Source: Tricholoma matsutake
Taxonomy: Eukaryota; Basidiomycota; Agaricomycetes; Agaricales; Tricholomataceae
DNA: 64,000 nt
Direction of reading: 5' to 3'
Assembly (NCBI GenBank): GCA_026075535.2
Contig: AP026544.2
Location: 11,656,001 to 11,720,000, forward strand
In this document: one piece after another, positions 1-11,459 of the stretch
How positions within the stretch are numbered: the stretch's first letter is position 1
Layout of the letters: every line of letters starts with the position of its first letter
The notes under the pieces: generated by a model
Told to the model about the DNA's origin: nothing
Seen by the model: the letters and a program-made list of their open reading frames with translations, nothing else
The model's database searches: none
Made by a program: the position numbers and the translations under genes

Positions 1-334
1 TAGGCCAAGCCAAGAGGTCTTTACACTCCCCCCCATATTCCTATAGGAATCCGATGATTCCGATGATTCTGATTGGACTCCGATTGGAATCCAACCATAT
101 TCCGATGTCATTTTCACCAGCCAAATTGACATGAAATGGCACATTTAGTCCTAGTCCAGTCCAATGTAGTCTGATCAGATTCCGATTGGACTATCAGAAT
201 TTCCTAGGAATTTCTGATCATAGAAATCACATAGGACTAGTCCGAAGTTATGCTAAGACATCAGACAACATAGGATTCCAATAGGAATGAAAGCAGCCTT
301 GCTTAGTAAATATAGTATGAAAAATTAAATGCAC

Positions 335-412
335 ACATGAGAATTGAACACTTGACATTACAGAAGATTATGTAAGCCTAAACCAACAATAATACCATTA
401 GGCTAAGCAGTC
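335..412 (-). promoter_or_regulatory. tRNA-like module, left side of TIR element 1 (Pol III A and B boxes)
   Basis: On the minus strand an A-box-like TAGCCTAATGG lies at 405-395 and a B-box-like GTGTTCAATTC at 351-341, 44 bp apart, a normal tRNA spacing. The B box has CA where the canonical GGTTCGANTCC has CG. I could not pair a convincing acceptor stem, so this is a tRNA-derived promoter relic, not a functional tRNA. It points outward to the left terminus of the element. Confidence 0.5.
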
Positions 413-1657
413 AGTACAGGTAAGTGATCATACTACACTACATACCATTCCTGCAGGTGTGATGACAAAGCACATAGCCACGTCATCACACCTGCCAGCT
501 CATCACTCCTACCACCACCACCAACGATGACAAGCATGCCACTTCCATCCCCCCCACCTCAACCACCTCAACCCAGCAACTCCCACCACTCCCACTCCAC
601 CCCCATCTCTAGATGAGCCCCCAAGACCAGAAATGACCAGTTTCAATACCACGCAGCCCAAACAATGCCCAAATGATGCAATTGTCATTTGGGCCCATAG
701 TAAGTTTTTTTTTTCATTTGTTTCTTACTTTTGTAAACTAACTAATTCATTTGTTTTGTTTCTAGGTTCTAATCTACGTGGGTAACGACGGACCGATGCA
801 AGCCAACCCACACCCAACAATGCCACTGGCAACCCCCCTCCTCCCCATCAAAATGGGATGTGAGGGTATCGATCGTGGTCAGGAGCGTGGGGAGCAACAC
901 CAGGAGACCCCAAAAGGGGAATACCCACCCGGTAAGCACCACACAACCCCTCCCCTCATGCCACGTCACTGACAAACCAACAATGCACCCACCCCATGCC
1001 TATGAGCTGCTGCTCATAGGGTGGAGTGTATGGACCCCCCACGACACTGATGACCTCCATCACTGCCATGAGTGACTGCTCATGGGGTGTATACGGGGTG
1101 TGAGAGCACGGGAATGGCATGGAGGGACCACAACAGCACCAAACGACATGCCTATGAGCAGCTGCCTGTAGGGTGGTTTGTGGGTGCAGATGATGAGGGG
1201 GATGAACTACAAGGGTGATGAGGGGGGGGGGGGTGATGAAATGACACGGGGAAAGGGAGACAATGACCAGAAGAGGAGGGAGGGGAGACAAGGGAGGGGA
1301 AGGAAGCCATGGGGGAGGCAAGGTGAGAGAGGCGAGACACAACGGAGATGAGAGGGAGGGGAAACGATGGGACAGGGCTGACAAGACAGCTGACATGATG
1401 CACCACCACCCCCTCCCCCCTGTTTTGCGGGTGGGTGGGTTTTTTTTGTAGAATTTAGAATAGTATAATTAAATAGTATAATTAATTCTCCCCCCCACAT
1501 TTACGTGGGGTTTTTTTTTTAAATCTATATTAGTTATGTACTCCCTCGCAAAGATGCGAGGGCTCAACAATTTTTTTTCGAGCTCTTGTGAGAGAGGTTA
1601 AAAATAAGTGAACTAATCCTAAGTGCTTTAAATGGACTTTATATTACATATTTATTA

Positions 1658-1752
1658 ATGCTCCTGTGGCTCAACTGGTTGAGCACTTGTTTGGTAGTCA
1701 TGTCACTTATATCCCAAGGTCTGGGGTTCAATTCCTGCTCTGCCCATTTATT
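1658..1752 (+). promoter_or_regulatory. tRNA-like module, right side of TIR element 1 (Pol III A and B boxes)
   Basis: Plus-strand A box TGGCTCAACTGG (1667-1678) and B box GGTTCAATTCC (1735-1745) match the Pol III internal promoter consensus; the D-arm-like segment GGCTCAACTGGTTGAGC can fold. The B box has the same CG-to-CA change as the other three modules. The region after the B box (CTGCTCTGCCC...TTATTTTGTAAG) is similar to the right module of element 2 (26720-26812). It points outward, toward the right terminus. Confidence 0.6.
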
Positions 1753-1988
1753 TTGTAAGCACTTTCACCAAGTTAAGTCTTCCGAAATGGTGTGGTATTC
1801 CAACTACTACCTGTTGGAATTGCATAGGACTTTACTCAGAATTTACTAGGAATTTCTTGGAAATAAAAGTACATGGTCATCAAGATACATTCCGATTGGA
1901 TTCCTATCGGATTCCAATTGGACTCTTATCGGAAAACTCGGACTCCTAGGACTCTGATAGGAATACCGGGGGGGAGTGCAAAGTTTAC

Positions 1989-2324
1989 CAAGCCAAGCCG
2001 GGTCACTTAATGGCCCAGCTTGGGGTGCTGAACAGCCAAAGCCAGGCCATGAAGCTGTGGCTTTTTGGTGGGTTACAGCGATGAATTTCTTGCAGGTTTG
2101 TTGAAGTTTTTGGTGGTGGGAAAGTTATCTCAATATGGTAATACATTCTCATCTTTACACCATTGTCCTAACTCATGTCACATCGACATTACCTGCTTCT
2201 GGCTGGGATCCCACCACTTTCCCATCAACTTCCCAGTCAGGTTTCAGCCACCACCATTGTACTTCAGCCTGATTTGACAGCAAACCCTGTGCCAGCAAAG
2301 TTGCTACATCACTAGCATTTATGC
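1989..2324. other. Intergenic, no gene recognised
   Basis: Between TIR element 1 and the gypsy-2-type LTR. It starts with the TSD of element 1 and GGCCAAGCC-like words that recur near 4380-4430. No conserved coding frame was seen. Confidence 0.4.
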
Positions 2325-3511
2325 TGATGATGCTCAACCCAGGAAAACCACCAGAACTGCCAATGAGGCAATCAATGATGTTTGTGACGAGTCCGAGGAG
2401 GGTTGCGAGATGTTCCGAATGTTCGTGGTCAAACCTCTGATAAGATTACTAGTTAACACTAGTCATGAAGGTAGTGTTATGCAAGACGAAGGCGTTTGTT
2501 GTGGTCCGATCAAGTATCGATCAATATCGAGGGCAATCAATGAGATCAACGACGAATGAGTTTTATCGTTGATGGTCGATATGTGAATTATGGGGACCTT
2601 TTGATAGGTCGATGGTATACGAAGGGTGCGGCAAACTGCTATAAAGTTTTGGAAGGGTTGCTAGAACTTATGATGAGAGGATCAAGGGAGGATCAAGGAT
2701 GCGACTATTGCAGAGGTTTCTCGTCGATCGAGAAAACCCGCAGAGACTTAGATTGTTTTTACAAAGCTGATCGGATGCTTAGAACTGTCTACGAGACGAT
2801 ATTTGAAGACAGGTTATTGTTATTTCCAAGTAGATACTACAGAGTTTTATATGTTTTAAAGAAACTTCCTAAAATGGAATGAGAAACATGTGTAGAACAT
2901 GAGGCAAAAGATATGAGTTAAGGCACAAGGCCATAAAGGAGACTGCAATCCGAACAAGAAAGATATATATATCATATGATGAAAGAGTAATAAAGGGAAA
3001 GAACTAAAAGAGACTGTCCTTTGTGTATAAACTGCGCTAAGTCTCGCAATAATGCGTCCAGCGGGTTCTGTGCGCGATAGGGACTTGGAACGAGGCTGAC
3101 CTATGATCAGCAGGTTTGAGCATGAGTTGGAATATGTCCTAGTGCATGGTCTTCCACCATTTAGATAATGAAGGCGGTGCCCGATGTCCCTCGTAGTTTC
3201 TCGATATCGATCGATGACACTCGACGATGCTCGACGATGCTCGATCGCGGTTGCGGCTTGTTCGAAGTTGGTCGGGGATGTTTGATGGTCATGTAGGGGA
3301 ATCTTAGTGACTTTCGGGGTAGTTCTAAGGTTGTGCGATGTGGGCTTTTGATACGATCGATGTCGCTGGTGATGTTTCAATGCAGTCGATATGATATCAC
3401 AATCAATAGAGTGGGTCGCGCTGCGTCTGGGACATCGTAGGAGTTAGCCGATGTGATTAGAATGATGCTAAAGTGTTGAATCGGTCCTTGAGCCGAGAAG
3501 ACGACCTATCA
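2325..3511 (-). repeat. Solo-like LTR of the gypsy-2 family
   Basis: The whole interval aligns end to end with the two LTRs of gypsy-2 (32303-33473 and 41426-42605), beginning TGATGATGCTCAACC and ending GACGACCTATCA. Strand is assigned from the complete element, whose coding strand is minus. No internal retroelement sequence adjoins either side, so it is probably a solo LTR. Flanks (TATGC and ACGTG) do not form a clear target duplication, so ectopic recombination or an old insertion is possible. An ORF-like stretch inside it (2556-2882) is also found in the other LTR copies and is LTR sequence, not a gene. Confidence 0.75.
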
Positions 3512-3667
3512 ACGTGTTTGTTGCACATTTGACAAGCCTCATTCATGTTGCTGAGGCTTGAGCTGACTTCAGATTGTGATAAGTTTGATAAGTTTGATAA
3601 GTTTGTCATATTCTTCGAACTAAAAAGCTAAATACAATTTCTTTCCTCGTCATAAAGGCTTAAGAAA

Positions 3668-3937
3668 TCACAAGAGGGAGCAAAGACCAAAGTGGCAGGC
3701 TGGTAGGAAGGCATCAGGATGCTTGTGCAGCAGGCTACCAATGAGGTATGCAATATCTACACTCCTGCGATGGCTGTTGCTGACTACCCAACCTCGCAGA
3801 CCAGCCAAACACATGCAGAGTGAATAGGCCTCGTCGACACTTACATCAATCCATGGAATGCCTTTGTTCTGTTTACCAAAATGTCCATTCAAGATCTTGT
3901 GATCCCCAGTTGGATTCGCTTGGCTGAAACCATGCAT
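3668..3937 (-). pseudogene. Fragment of an uncharacterised protein-coding sequence
   Basis: An 89-residue open stretch with protein-like composition (IPWIDVSVDEAY, GLRGWVVSNS, HRRSVDIAYLIGSLL). It seems familiar from unnamed agaricomycete protein families, but I cannot assign a function. No start or splice context extends it clearly. Low confidence. Confidence 0.3.
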
Positions 3938-5384
3938 GACATAGGATCAAATGTATTTGAGATGGACCACAATGAACAGTGAGGACCCCTCAAAAGACAG
4001 GAGAGTGGGCCAACAACAATGAATGGCATGATGATGGGCAATCGTTGTCACAATACCTGTGAAAGGGTCTCTTGTACTAGTATATTCATTTGTCATTCCC
4101 CCTCGATCGCTAACTGGGTTAAGTTGTGTTATAAGTCACGTATTTGTTAATATTCGCGTTCACACAATCTTAATAGATACATTTTCCTAGTATCGTTGAC
4201 TTTGTAGCTACCCTGAGTGAATGTTAGGGGGCATAATAGTCTCATTTGTCACACAAGAAGACTATGTATTCCTCCAAGTAGCTTCCTGTACTACTAATAG
4301 ATCAGTACGCAAAAATTGAACATTCTACATGCAAAAGCCATGCCCTAATCGACGGCTTTGGCCTGGCCTGTGTGTTGAGAAAGCCAAAGCTGGGGTTTTC
4401 AGGCCAAGCCGGGCCAGAACAGCACTATTTTCATTGGAACCAATGTTTTTTACCCAGAGCAACTGCCTCTGGCTCAGTAATTTTCAGATAGCTTGCTACT
4501 GTAGGTCTGTGGCATTGATAAGTGAGACAATAAAGGTGGCACATCAGGAATGACTGACTCGACCACTTTGAGTGAATAGTCTTGCTGTAATGTTGTAACT
4601 AGTTGCTGGGCACCCATTGTAGGGAAACGGGTGTGAATCTCTTGAACAAAGGGGCTGATAACATCAAATGTTGCATCTTGCTGTCGTGTTCCTTTCAGAC
4701 CGAGTTCTGCATGCGCTCAAGATACATATTTGGCACTGCAAACAGTCAGTCTTAACATGTTGATCTAAAAATTGGCTATGCATGCCTGATCCCATATTGA
4801 GAGTTGTCAAAATGATCCAGTACGTGCTCTGCAATACAATTGTCATTGAAGCCAAGCTTCCAGTGGTATCAAATCCAGGAATGTAACTCATCCTGAGACA
4901 CTGAAAATATTGAGCGGAAAAGATTGGAAGTAATAGTACCATGTTACATATGCAATGGTTTGTGTTGATTTCCTCATGCCATGGAATCTGGACTGAAGGA
5001 CATTACTGTAAACTTGAAACCTTGAAACCTTGAGCTTGAAAGATGAACTTAAACCTTGCTTACAAATATTGGCATTGAAAATGATATATACTATAGTAGT
5101 ATTTAGTAGTCAATTCATGTCGGGGGTCTTTGATACTGGACTTGGTTATGCTGCTTACATATTGATGGCAGGTGCTCAGAAAACGAGCTGTCCAGTGCTT
5201 GTTGCCATACGACTAGTAAATTACCAGTAAATTACCGGTAAATAATAGGTTGGTGAAAAATATGAATTTTTCATGCAACCCTATTCAGGAATTGCCATAT
5301 GGGACATGTGCTTGTAATTTCTGGAATTCCCGCATGGGACAAACAAACAGTTGAAAATTTTTTTCTTCTCTTCTTCACCAACCA
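3938..5384. other. Intergenic with weak coding-like traces
   Basis: No mobile-element ends were recognised here. A minus-strand open stretch at 4664-4942 contains a cysteine pair (DCLQCQIC) and may be a relic of a protein gene, but nothing confirms it. The remainder is AT-rich without obvious structure apart from short direct repeats such as CTTGAAACCTTGAAACCTTGAG near 5015. Confidence 0.3.
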
Positions 5385-5645
5385 CCATGTTGGCATCTCC
5401 CTGTCATAGGGAGTTGCTGTGCTGACATAGTCAGCATCCAACATGGATGGGCCCGCATTTCTATCAAAGAGATGTTAAGCACAGCTGTCATGGCTGTGTG
5501 GGTGGTAATGTTATGTTGTATGTAGTCCCACCACATCAGCATCTCCCTGTCATAGGGGGTTGCCCTGCTGAAATAGTCAGCATCTGAGGTGGATGGGCCC
5601 AGATATCTATCAATGCACAGCTGTCATGGCTGTGTGGCAACCTAC
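5385..5645. repeat. Tandem repeat, units 1 and 2 (split by gypsy-1 copy A)
   Basis: Two units share GCATCTCCCTGTCATAGGG, GCTGACATAGTCAGCATC, GGATGGGCCC and CAGCTGTCATGGCTGTGTGG. A third unit follows the gypsy-1 insertion at 11862-11985. Removing the retrotransposon and one target duplication puts the three units in tandem with a spacing of about 110-145 bp. Confidence 0.65.
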
Positions 5646-6047
5646 TGTTAGGGCAACACCCACTATCTGCTAGCTAAGACCGTGCAGGTTCTCTCTACAA
5701 GAAGGGGGCGGGATCCGTGTGCGTGATGGGGAAATTGATGGTTTTGATGCGAGGGGTTATCAATAGGTAAGTTTGTTGAGATAGGCCTTTCACACTGAAA
5801 ACGTAGGTGGAATACCTAAGAGAACACAACTGGGGTCCCTTAGGCATATATTTAGGGTTTATATACTATGTTACATATATTGTACATTGTTGTTACCGAT
5901 GCACTCGTACATGCACATACATTTTGATGCGTGCGAAATAAAATTCTCATGCTATCAAAATGTAGCATCATTTGGCGTCATGTAGCGTAATTCGACATAA
6001 TAAAATAAAAATGAAAGTTGATTAGGTAATGGGGTGGTTTCCTAACA
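5646..6047 (-). repeat. Gypsy-1 copy A 3' LTR
   Basis: 402 bp with TGTTAG...CTAACA termini. It aligns throughout with the 5' LTR at 11460-11861; differences are almost all C/T and G/A changes. It contains the conserved TATATAAA box and the 11-nt AGTTGTGTTCT (minus strand). Confidence 0.95.
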
Positions 6048-6061
6048 TTACCCCCCTTTTA
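6048..6061 (-). promoter_or_regulatory. Polypurine tract of gypsy-1 copy A
   Basis: On the coding strand the sequence AAAAGGGGGGTAA lies immediately upstream of the 3' LTR, the expected place for the plus-strand DNA primer. The same tract precedes the LTR at 29261 and 56652. Confidence 0.8.
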
Positions 6062-6102
6062 TGCCTCGACTTCCAGGCGGGAAAATATTATGTTTGTCCC
6101 CT

Positions 6103-9100
6103 CTATGAAAGGTAAGGCCAGAATTTCATCCCCTCATACACCATTCTCGCAATGCAAGGCGGAGCATTCGGATTACATTTAAAGAATTGGGCGATTGCAT
6201 TATGTGCTCGCTTACAATTCTCTTTGGGTTCCCACGAATTATTTTCATTGGTATAGTTTTTCCACTTTATTAAGAACTCCAATTTGTTCCGTCGAAGATG
6301 TGAGTCTAGAATTTCTTCAACTATGTATTCTGGAGCACCTTCTACTATTATCGGAGGTTGCGGAGTAGTTTGTTGGCCAGGAATAGTGGGCGGACGGTAA
6401 GGGTGTAGGCAGGATACATTAATCTCAGGATCAATCTTAAATGATTGGGGTAATTTTAGCATTACTGCATTAGGCGAGATCACTTTAGAGATTGCATATG
6501 GGCCAACTTGTTTCTCCGTAAGTTTCTTTGAAGGTCGTGGAATATTCAGGTCCTTGGTACTTAGCCATACCAAGTCAGCAACTTTGTACTCTGGAGCACA
6601 TGCTCGAGTATGATCCACGTGTCGCATCATGTCATCACGTGCTTTCTTCAATGCCGCCTCTGCTTCCTCTTGTACCCTTTGCATCTTAGATACAAAATCT
6701 TCTACCGACTGTACTTTGACTTCCCTTCTGGGTTCTACTCCCATGCGAGGATGATATCCATAATTCGTGAAAAAGGGTGACATACGAGTAGCCGAATGGA
6801 ATTTGTTATTGTGGGAAAATTCAGCAATTGCCAACCATTCGGGCCAGTCGGTTTGTCAGTAGTTGACAAACATATGTAGGTACTGCTCCAACTCCTGATT
6901 CATTCTCTCTGTCTGCCCATCAGTCTGCGGGTGATATGTTGTAGATAATTTGGTTTGAATTCCCAATATGTTGTTTAGTTCTCGCATAGATGCGGAAGCA
7001 AATTGTGGTCTGCGATTGGAGATAACGGTATTGGGTAACCCATGTAACCGCCATACCTGATTTAGATAGAGGCGCGCCAAGCCCAATGATGAGGTTTCTG
7101 TAGTAGTAGGAATAATATGGACCTCCTTTGTAAAGCAGTCGCATACTATGAATATTGCATCGTACCCTTGAGCCTCGGGTAATCCAGTAATAAAATCCAC
7201 AGATATATCTTGCCACAGCGCTTTAGGTATAGGGTTCGGCATTAATTTTCCTGCAGGTTTTTCTGGAAATTCTTTCCCCCTCATGCACATATCACATCCA
7301 TCCACATACCCCAACACATACTTTGAAATTCCAGGCCACCAATAATTTCTCATTACTAATTCCAATGTCTTCCATCTTCCTGGGTGTCCGGCAATCAGCA
7401 TATTGTGATGTAACTGGACAATCTCCCTTCACAAATCCTGATCCTTCGGTACATACACTTTTCCTCGAAACAACACCAACCCTTGTTCCTCAGCCCATTC
7501 GTCTCCTTTGATATTACCTTTCTTCTCTCCCTTCAGAGCTTTCATGGCTTCCACTACTTCATCATCCATTTCTGAACATTGTCTAATTTTAGACAACATT
7601 TCCATTTCCGAGCTATCTATTAATAGATGCCCTTGACGCATAGCACAAATGCAAAAGTATTCGGGTTTGAGTAAGGTAACATTTTTATTGTCCTCCTCCA
7701 CCCCCCTTTTATGATCAATACGTCTGGATAAGGCATCTGCTTTCCTCATTAAGCTTCCCGCTTTATGGACCAAGTGAAAGTTGAAATGCGATAGGAATAG
7801 TGCCCAACGCGCTTGCCGGCGATTAAGCTTTTTAGTGGACATGAAGTATTGCAGATTTTGATGATCTGTCCAGATCTCAATTTGATGCGTACATCCCTCC
7901 AAATAATGCCTCCATGCCTCCAATGCTCGTATTATCCCCAACATCTCTTTGTCATGCACATCATAATTCCTCTCCACATCATTCAACCCTTTTGACAAGT
8001 ATGCACAAGGATGCCATTTGTCATCTTTGCACAGCATTGATAATACCGCTCCAGTAGCAAAATCGGATGCATCGCATTCCACTCGCAAAGGGCATGTGAA
8101 ATCTACTGGGGCTAATATTGGTCCCTCCACAAACTTCCTCTTCAACTCCTCAAATGCTGTCTGCTGCTGCTCTCCCCACCTCCACACTACTCCCTTTTGT
8201 GTAAGATTATGTAAGGGTGTGGCAATTTTAGAAAAATTGTGCACAAAGCGACGATAATAATTTGCGAGTCCCAAGAAGGCTTGAACCTCCTTGACATGGG
8301 TGGGTGCAGGCCAATCTGTGATTGGCTGTACCTTGATCGGATCCATTTTGATCCCGTCAGGGCCGATCAATAATCCTAGGAACTCGATCTCGCTTGCCCC
8401 AAACACACACTTCTCTGGTTTCAAAAATAGATCGTTCTCCGCCAACCTCCGTAACACCTCTTGCACTATTGCTTCCTGATTCTCTTCATCCTCCATAAAT
8501 ATCAGAATGTCATCAATAAATATTATTACCACGCCTTTGTCTATTACGTCCTTGAAAATGTCGTTCATCATATTTTGAAAGGTCGGGGGACTATTAGTCA
8601 TCCCAAAAAACATGACAAGTGGCTCGAAGGATCCTCAACGCGTGGCAAATCCAGCCTTCCACTCATCTCCTTTCTTTATTTGTACATTGTTGTATCCCCA
8701 TCGTAAATCCAATTTTGTAAAGACCTTGGCTTTTCCCACCTTATCAATTATTTCTGAGATCAACGGCAGGGGGTACGCATTCTTCACTGTCCACTCATTC
8801 AGATACCTATGATCAGTACACATCCTCTTCCTTTGGTCTTTTTTGGGCACAAAGAATATTGGTGATGTCTGCAGTGATTTCGAAGGTCGTATGTATCCTT
8901 TGCACAATTGCTCCTTCAGGAATGCATCCACTTCTTCTTGTTCCATCGGAGATAATGGATATACCTTCGACTTCTTTGGCACAAACCCTGGCTTCATCTC
9001 AATCACATGATCCCATGGCTTCTGCACCGGCATTCGCTCAGACTCCTTCTTTTGGAACACTGACAAATGTTCATGATACACTTTTGGCACCCATTCCTCC

Positions 9101-9969
9101 ACTGGCTTCTCCACCTTCACAATATTCTTGTCCCACGACTGTCCTCCATGAACTGCTCTAAAGGTTTGCTTCTGCTCTTCTTTCTCGATCATGATCGGAA
9201 CTTCCCCATTTGGCATTTCCTCATCCTCCACTTCCTCCATCGTAACAGAATACTTCCTCAGACATTCTTTCTCTTTCTTTTTCCTTTTTTCTTTCTTCAT
9301 CTTCCTCCCATACACATTACATTCCTTAGGACAACGAGTCATTTGTACTTTCCCAGTTTTCCAATCAATTTCGGGATTATGCTTCCGTAACCATGGACAT
9401 CCTATTATTAGATTGGTTTTCCCAAGATCGCACACTTCGAATATGGCTCACTCCTGATGCTCCTGATACTTTAGTACCATAGTCACCTCCTCCTTGATAG
9501 TTCCTCCACAATTGACTGTTCCATCAATATTGTACACCATTATAGGTTGTGCCAGCTTGCATGTGTTAATACAGTTTCCGGTAATTAAGGATCGATTAAT
9601 AAATAATCCTGTAGCACCGCTGTCAAGCAACGCTTCCACATCAATAGCTGCATGCATGTCCACTGTCTTCAGTCCCACAGTCAAGGTGATTTCGGGTTCT
9701 ATTTGCGCAGAGCGAATAAAGAATTTAGGGGTTTTCGAAAATGACATGTGACAATTTTCTTAGTTGCATGATTCGCAACAGTTGTACTCCTCCTCGATTT
9801 CCTTTTCTGATTTACTCTGGGTTTCCTTGGATACTAATACATTGTAACGATTCTGGGTCACCAATGGGGAAACCTTCACTGGGACTCTTCCACAAAATTC
9901 TCCTGCTTGCCTTCCTCCTGCTTCACTTCCTTGATTGTAGCTCCCCTGATCTTTCTCTTCTGCTTGCAA
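6103..9969 (-). pseudogene. pol: Gypsy-1 copy A pol: protease, RT, RNase H, integrase, chromodomain (broken)
   Basis: Fragments at 9969-9760, 9747-9448, 9435-8635, 8613-7429, 7401-6856 and 6834-6103 together form one polyprotein. Visible motifs: aspartic protease LLDSGATG; RT FTKLDLRWGY and FIDDIL; RNase H ECDASDFA and WTDHQNL; integrase zinc-binding CDMCMRG, then VDFITGLP and [19 protein letters not shown]; chromodomain YIVEEILDS...FLIKWKNYT...SWEP. Breaks: TAA at about 9760, TGA at about 9445, 8632, 7427 and 6853 (copy C or B has CAA, or CGA is the inferred ancestor), and a short deletion near 6113 that changes the C terminus. The integrase middle catalytic Asp (SDRGPQF in copy C) is Asn here (SNRRPQF). 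The reading frame is -1 relative to gag. Confidence 0.92.
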
Positions 9970-10973
9970 TACTTAGAAATATGTCCTAACTGCCCACAGT
10001 TAAAACATTTAAGTGGGGCTCGTCTTCCCACTTGATCAACCTCCATTGCCTCTGCTGGTGCTGCTGACTCCGTAACTATAGGTGTCACTGCCATGGCCGG
10101 TGGCTGTGCCCTCGGAGCTTGGGCCTGAGGTGCATTTCCTTTCTTGGACTTTCCTCCTGATGACTTTCCAAATTTACTACTTCCATACATCAACTTTGAC
10201 TCCGCCTGTTCCTGCCGATATTGCCGGTCAAGGCGCATTGCCCAATTATACCACTCATCCAACTTCTCTGGCATAGAAGGTAGTCAGTAGATAGACTTGA
10301 ATAAAGAGGGATTTAATCCTGCTTTCAAAAACTCTACCAACGCGGCTTCTCCCATGTCTGTTTGCAAAGCTTCTGCTTTAAACTGCAAAATAAATTCATC
10401 CGCCATTAAGGAACCTTGGTGCATGGTCTTTAATTTAGCATTGGCTGTCGCCTTTGGATTAGGGTCTCCAAACTGTGCCTCCAATCTCTCCAGAAATTCC
10501 TTGAAGGTTGCAAATGGTTTATTTCCTGTGGCAATTTGATTAATAGCCTCGTTTCTCCAGAACTGTGCTTTCCCCCCCTGAATGTATGAGAGAGCAAACA
10601 TAATCCTAGACTCGGCTGTATGAAACTCGGGCTTCCTCCCATGGATGTACAATACTATAGAGCTGATGAAGGATTTTGCATTCTCCATGGTACCGTCAAA
10701 GATTTGCAGGGGTGCATACTTAGGTAAGCGCGCTTTTCCATTTCCGGATTTCTCCACTGTCTCATCCTCCTGCAATATCCACTCCACCATCTCCTCCATC
10801 TCATCATCTCTTTCTCCTGTCGTCTCTGGCTGTACTTCCACTTGTCTGGGCTGTGATGCTGCCAATACTGACACTAATTGCGACATTTGCGCTGTGAGCA
10901 CATCAATTTTTGCCTCTAGTGCTGGTATGGGAACAGGATTAGGACCGGGATTAGAAGTTGAAGGTTCGGACAT
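9876..10973 (-). pseudogene. gag: Gypsy-1 copy A gag with zinc knuckle (one nonsense codon)
   Basis: Begins MSEPSTSNPGPNP and runs to FVEESQ, the same extent as the intact 365-residue gag of copy C (60485-61582). A single TGA at 10286-10284 replaces a CGA present in copy C. The capsid-like middle (about residues 80-240) has the fungal retrotransposon gag character (FLERLEAQFGDPNPKATA), followed by a CCHC knuckle CFNCGQLGHISKYC near the C terminus. It would package element RNA into particles; the nonsense codon truncates it before the knuckle. Confidence 0.9.
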
Positions 10974-11446
10974 AATTGTAGAATCTGTGATGAATCACTT
11001 CTTCAACAAATTCAAAATTTTACTTCGAGACCTCTCCAAACGTTTACGGGTCACGTGATAAGGTTCATCAAGGTTCGTCAATGGTTCGTCGTTCGTCAGG
11101 CGCCTATTTTGACACTTCGGATCAACAACCCTTCCAACAATGCCTGATCTCAGAGATATCGCTGAATTTGGCTTGTAACTAAAATAGTCGTCCAAATAGA
11201 GTGATGTAAATCGTAACTAAACCAGATCCGATTGGTTGTCTGGTTGCAGCTGTCCTAATGATGAGCGCTGCCTCTCAATCACTGGCAGTCGCAATGTAAG
11301 GCAAGGCCTGGTGTCGGCTTACAAAAGAAAAGGTAGATTACGTATATACAAGTACTTCCGGCTTGTGCTGAAAGGATGAGTAATTGGATGTGGCGTGGTG
11401 AAACAATGACGTATGCGCAAGTAAGAGAAGGCGCACTGATATGGGA
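10974..11446 (-). other. Gypsy-1 copy A leader between primer site and gag
   Basis: About 470 bp of untranslated leader, closely repeated at 61583-62055 in copy C. Apart from the primer-binding site I see no conserved ORF; packaging signals are expected here but cannot be identified by eye. Confidence 0.5.
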
Positions 11447-11457
11447 AGTTGTGTTCT
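11447..11457 (-). promoter_or_regulatory. Predicted self-primer binding site of gypsy-1 copy A
   Basis: The coding strand reads AGAACACAACT, starting 2 nt after the 5' LTR end. It is perfectly complementary to AGTTGTGTTCT in the LTR (11645-11635 on the minus strand), which lies where transcription should start. This is the arrangement known for Tf1 of fission yeast, whose mRNA 5' end folds back to prime reverse transcription. No tRNA-type TGG start is present at this position. Confidence 0.7.
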
Positions 11458-11459
11458 TC

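Larger units (their letters stand above)
14..1988. mobile_element. Non-coding TIR element 1 (hAT-like, 8-bp TSD) carrying two tRNA-like modules
   Basis: The 8-mer CAAGCCAA flanks the element directly at 6-13 and 1989-1996. The left end reads GAGGTCTTTACACTCC and the right end, read inward on the other strand, reads GTAAACTTTGCACTCC, so the core CTTT(A/G)CACTCCCCCCC is an inverted terminal repeat. Subterminal zones are rich in short ATTCCGAT/CCGATTGG-type repeats on both sides, as in hAT elements. The interior (about 480-1500) is low-complexity C-, then G/purine-rich sequence with no credible ORF. Length 1975 bp, one base longer than the related element at 25100-27073. An 8-bp duplication suggests mobilisation by a hAT transposase (inference); no transposase is encoded. 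Confidence 0.75.

Noticed and set aside
956..1451. Overlapping ORFs in the purine/pyrimidine-rich interior of TIR element 1
   Set aside because: Low-complexity Pro/Ser/His or Gly/Arg-rich translations on both strands without start context; compositional artefacts.
1658..1752. Functional tRNA gene at the right side of TIR element 1 (and the three similar modules)
   Set aside because: A and B boxes are good, but acceptor stems do not pair and the invariant TTCGA is TTCAA; they are listed as tRNA-like promoter relics.
2556..2882. 108-residue plus-strand ORF
   Set aside because: It lies wholly inside the gypsy-2-type LTR and is disrupted in the other LTR copies (32.6 and 41.7 kb).
2325..3511. 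Target-site duplication of the solo-like gypsy-2 LTR
   Set aside because: TATGC and ACGTG do not match; no duplication claimed.
8859..9457. Plus-strand ORFs opposite gypsy-1 pol
   Set aside because: Shadow frames of pol; unlike the antisense genes of gypsy-2 and gypsy-3 they overlap coding sequence and show no domain.
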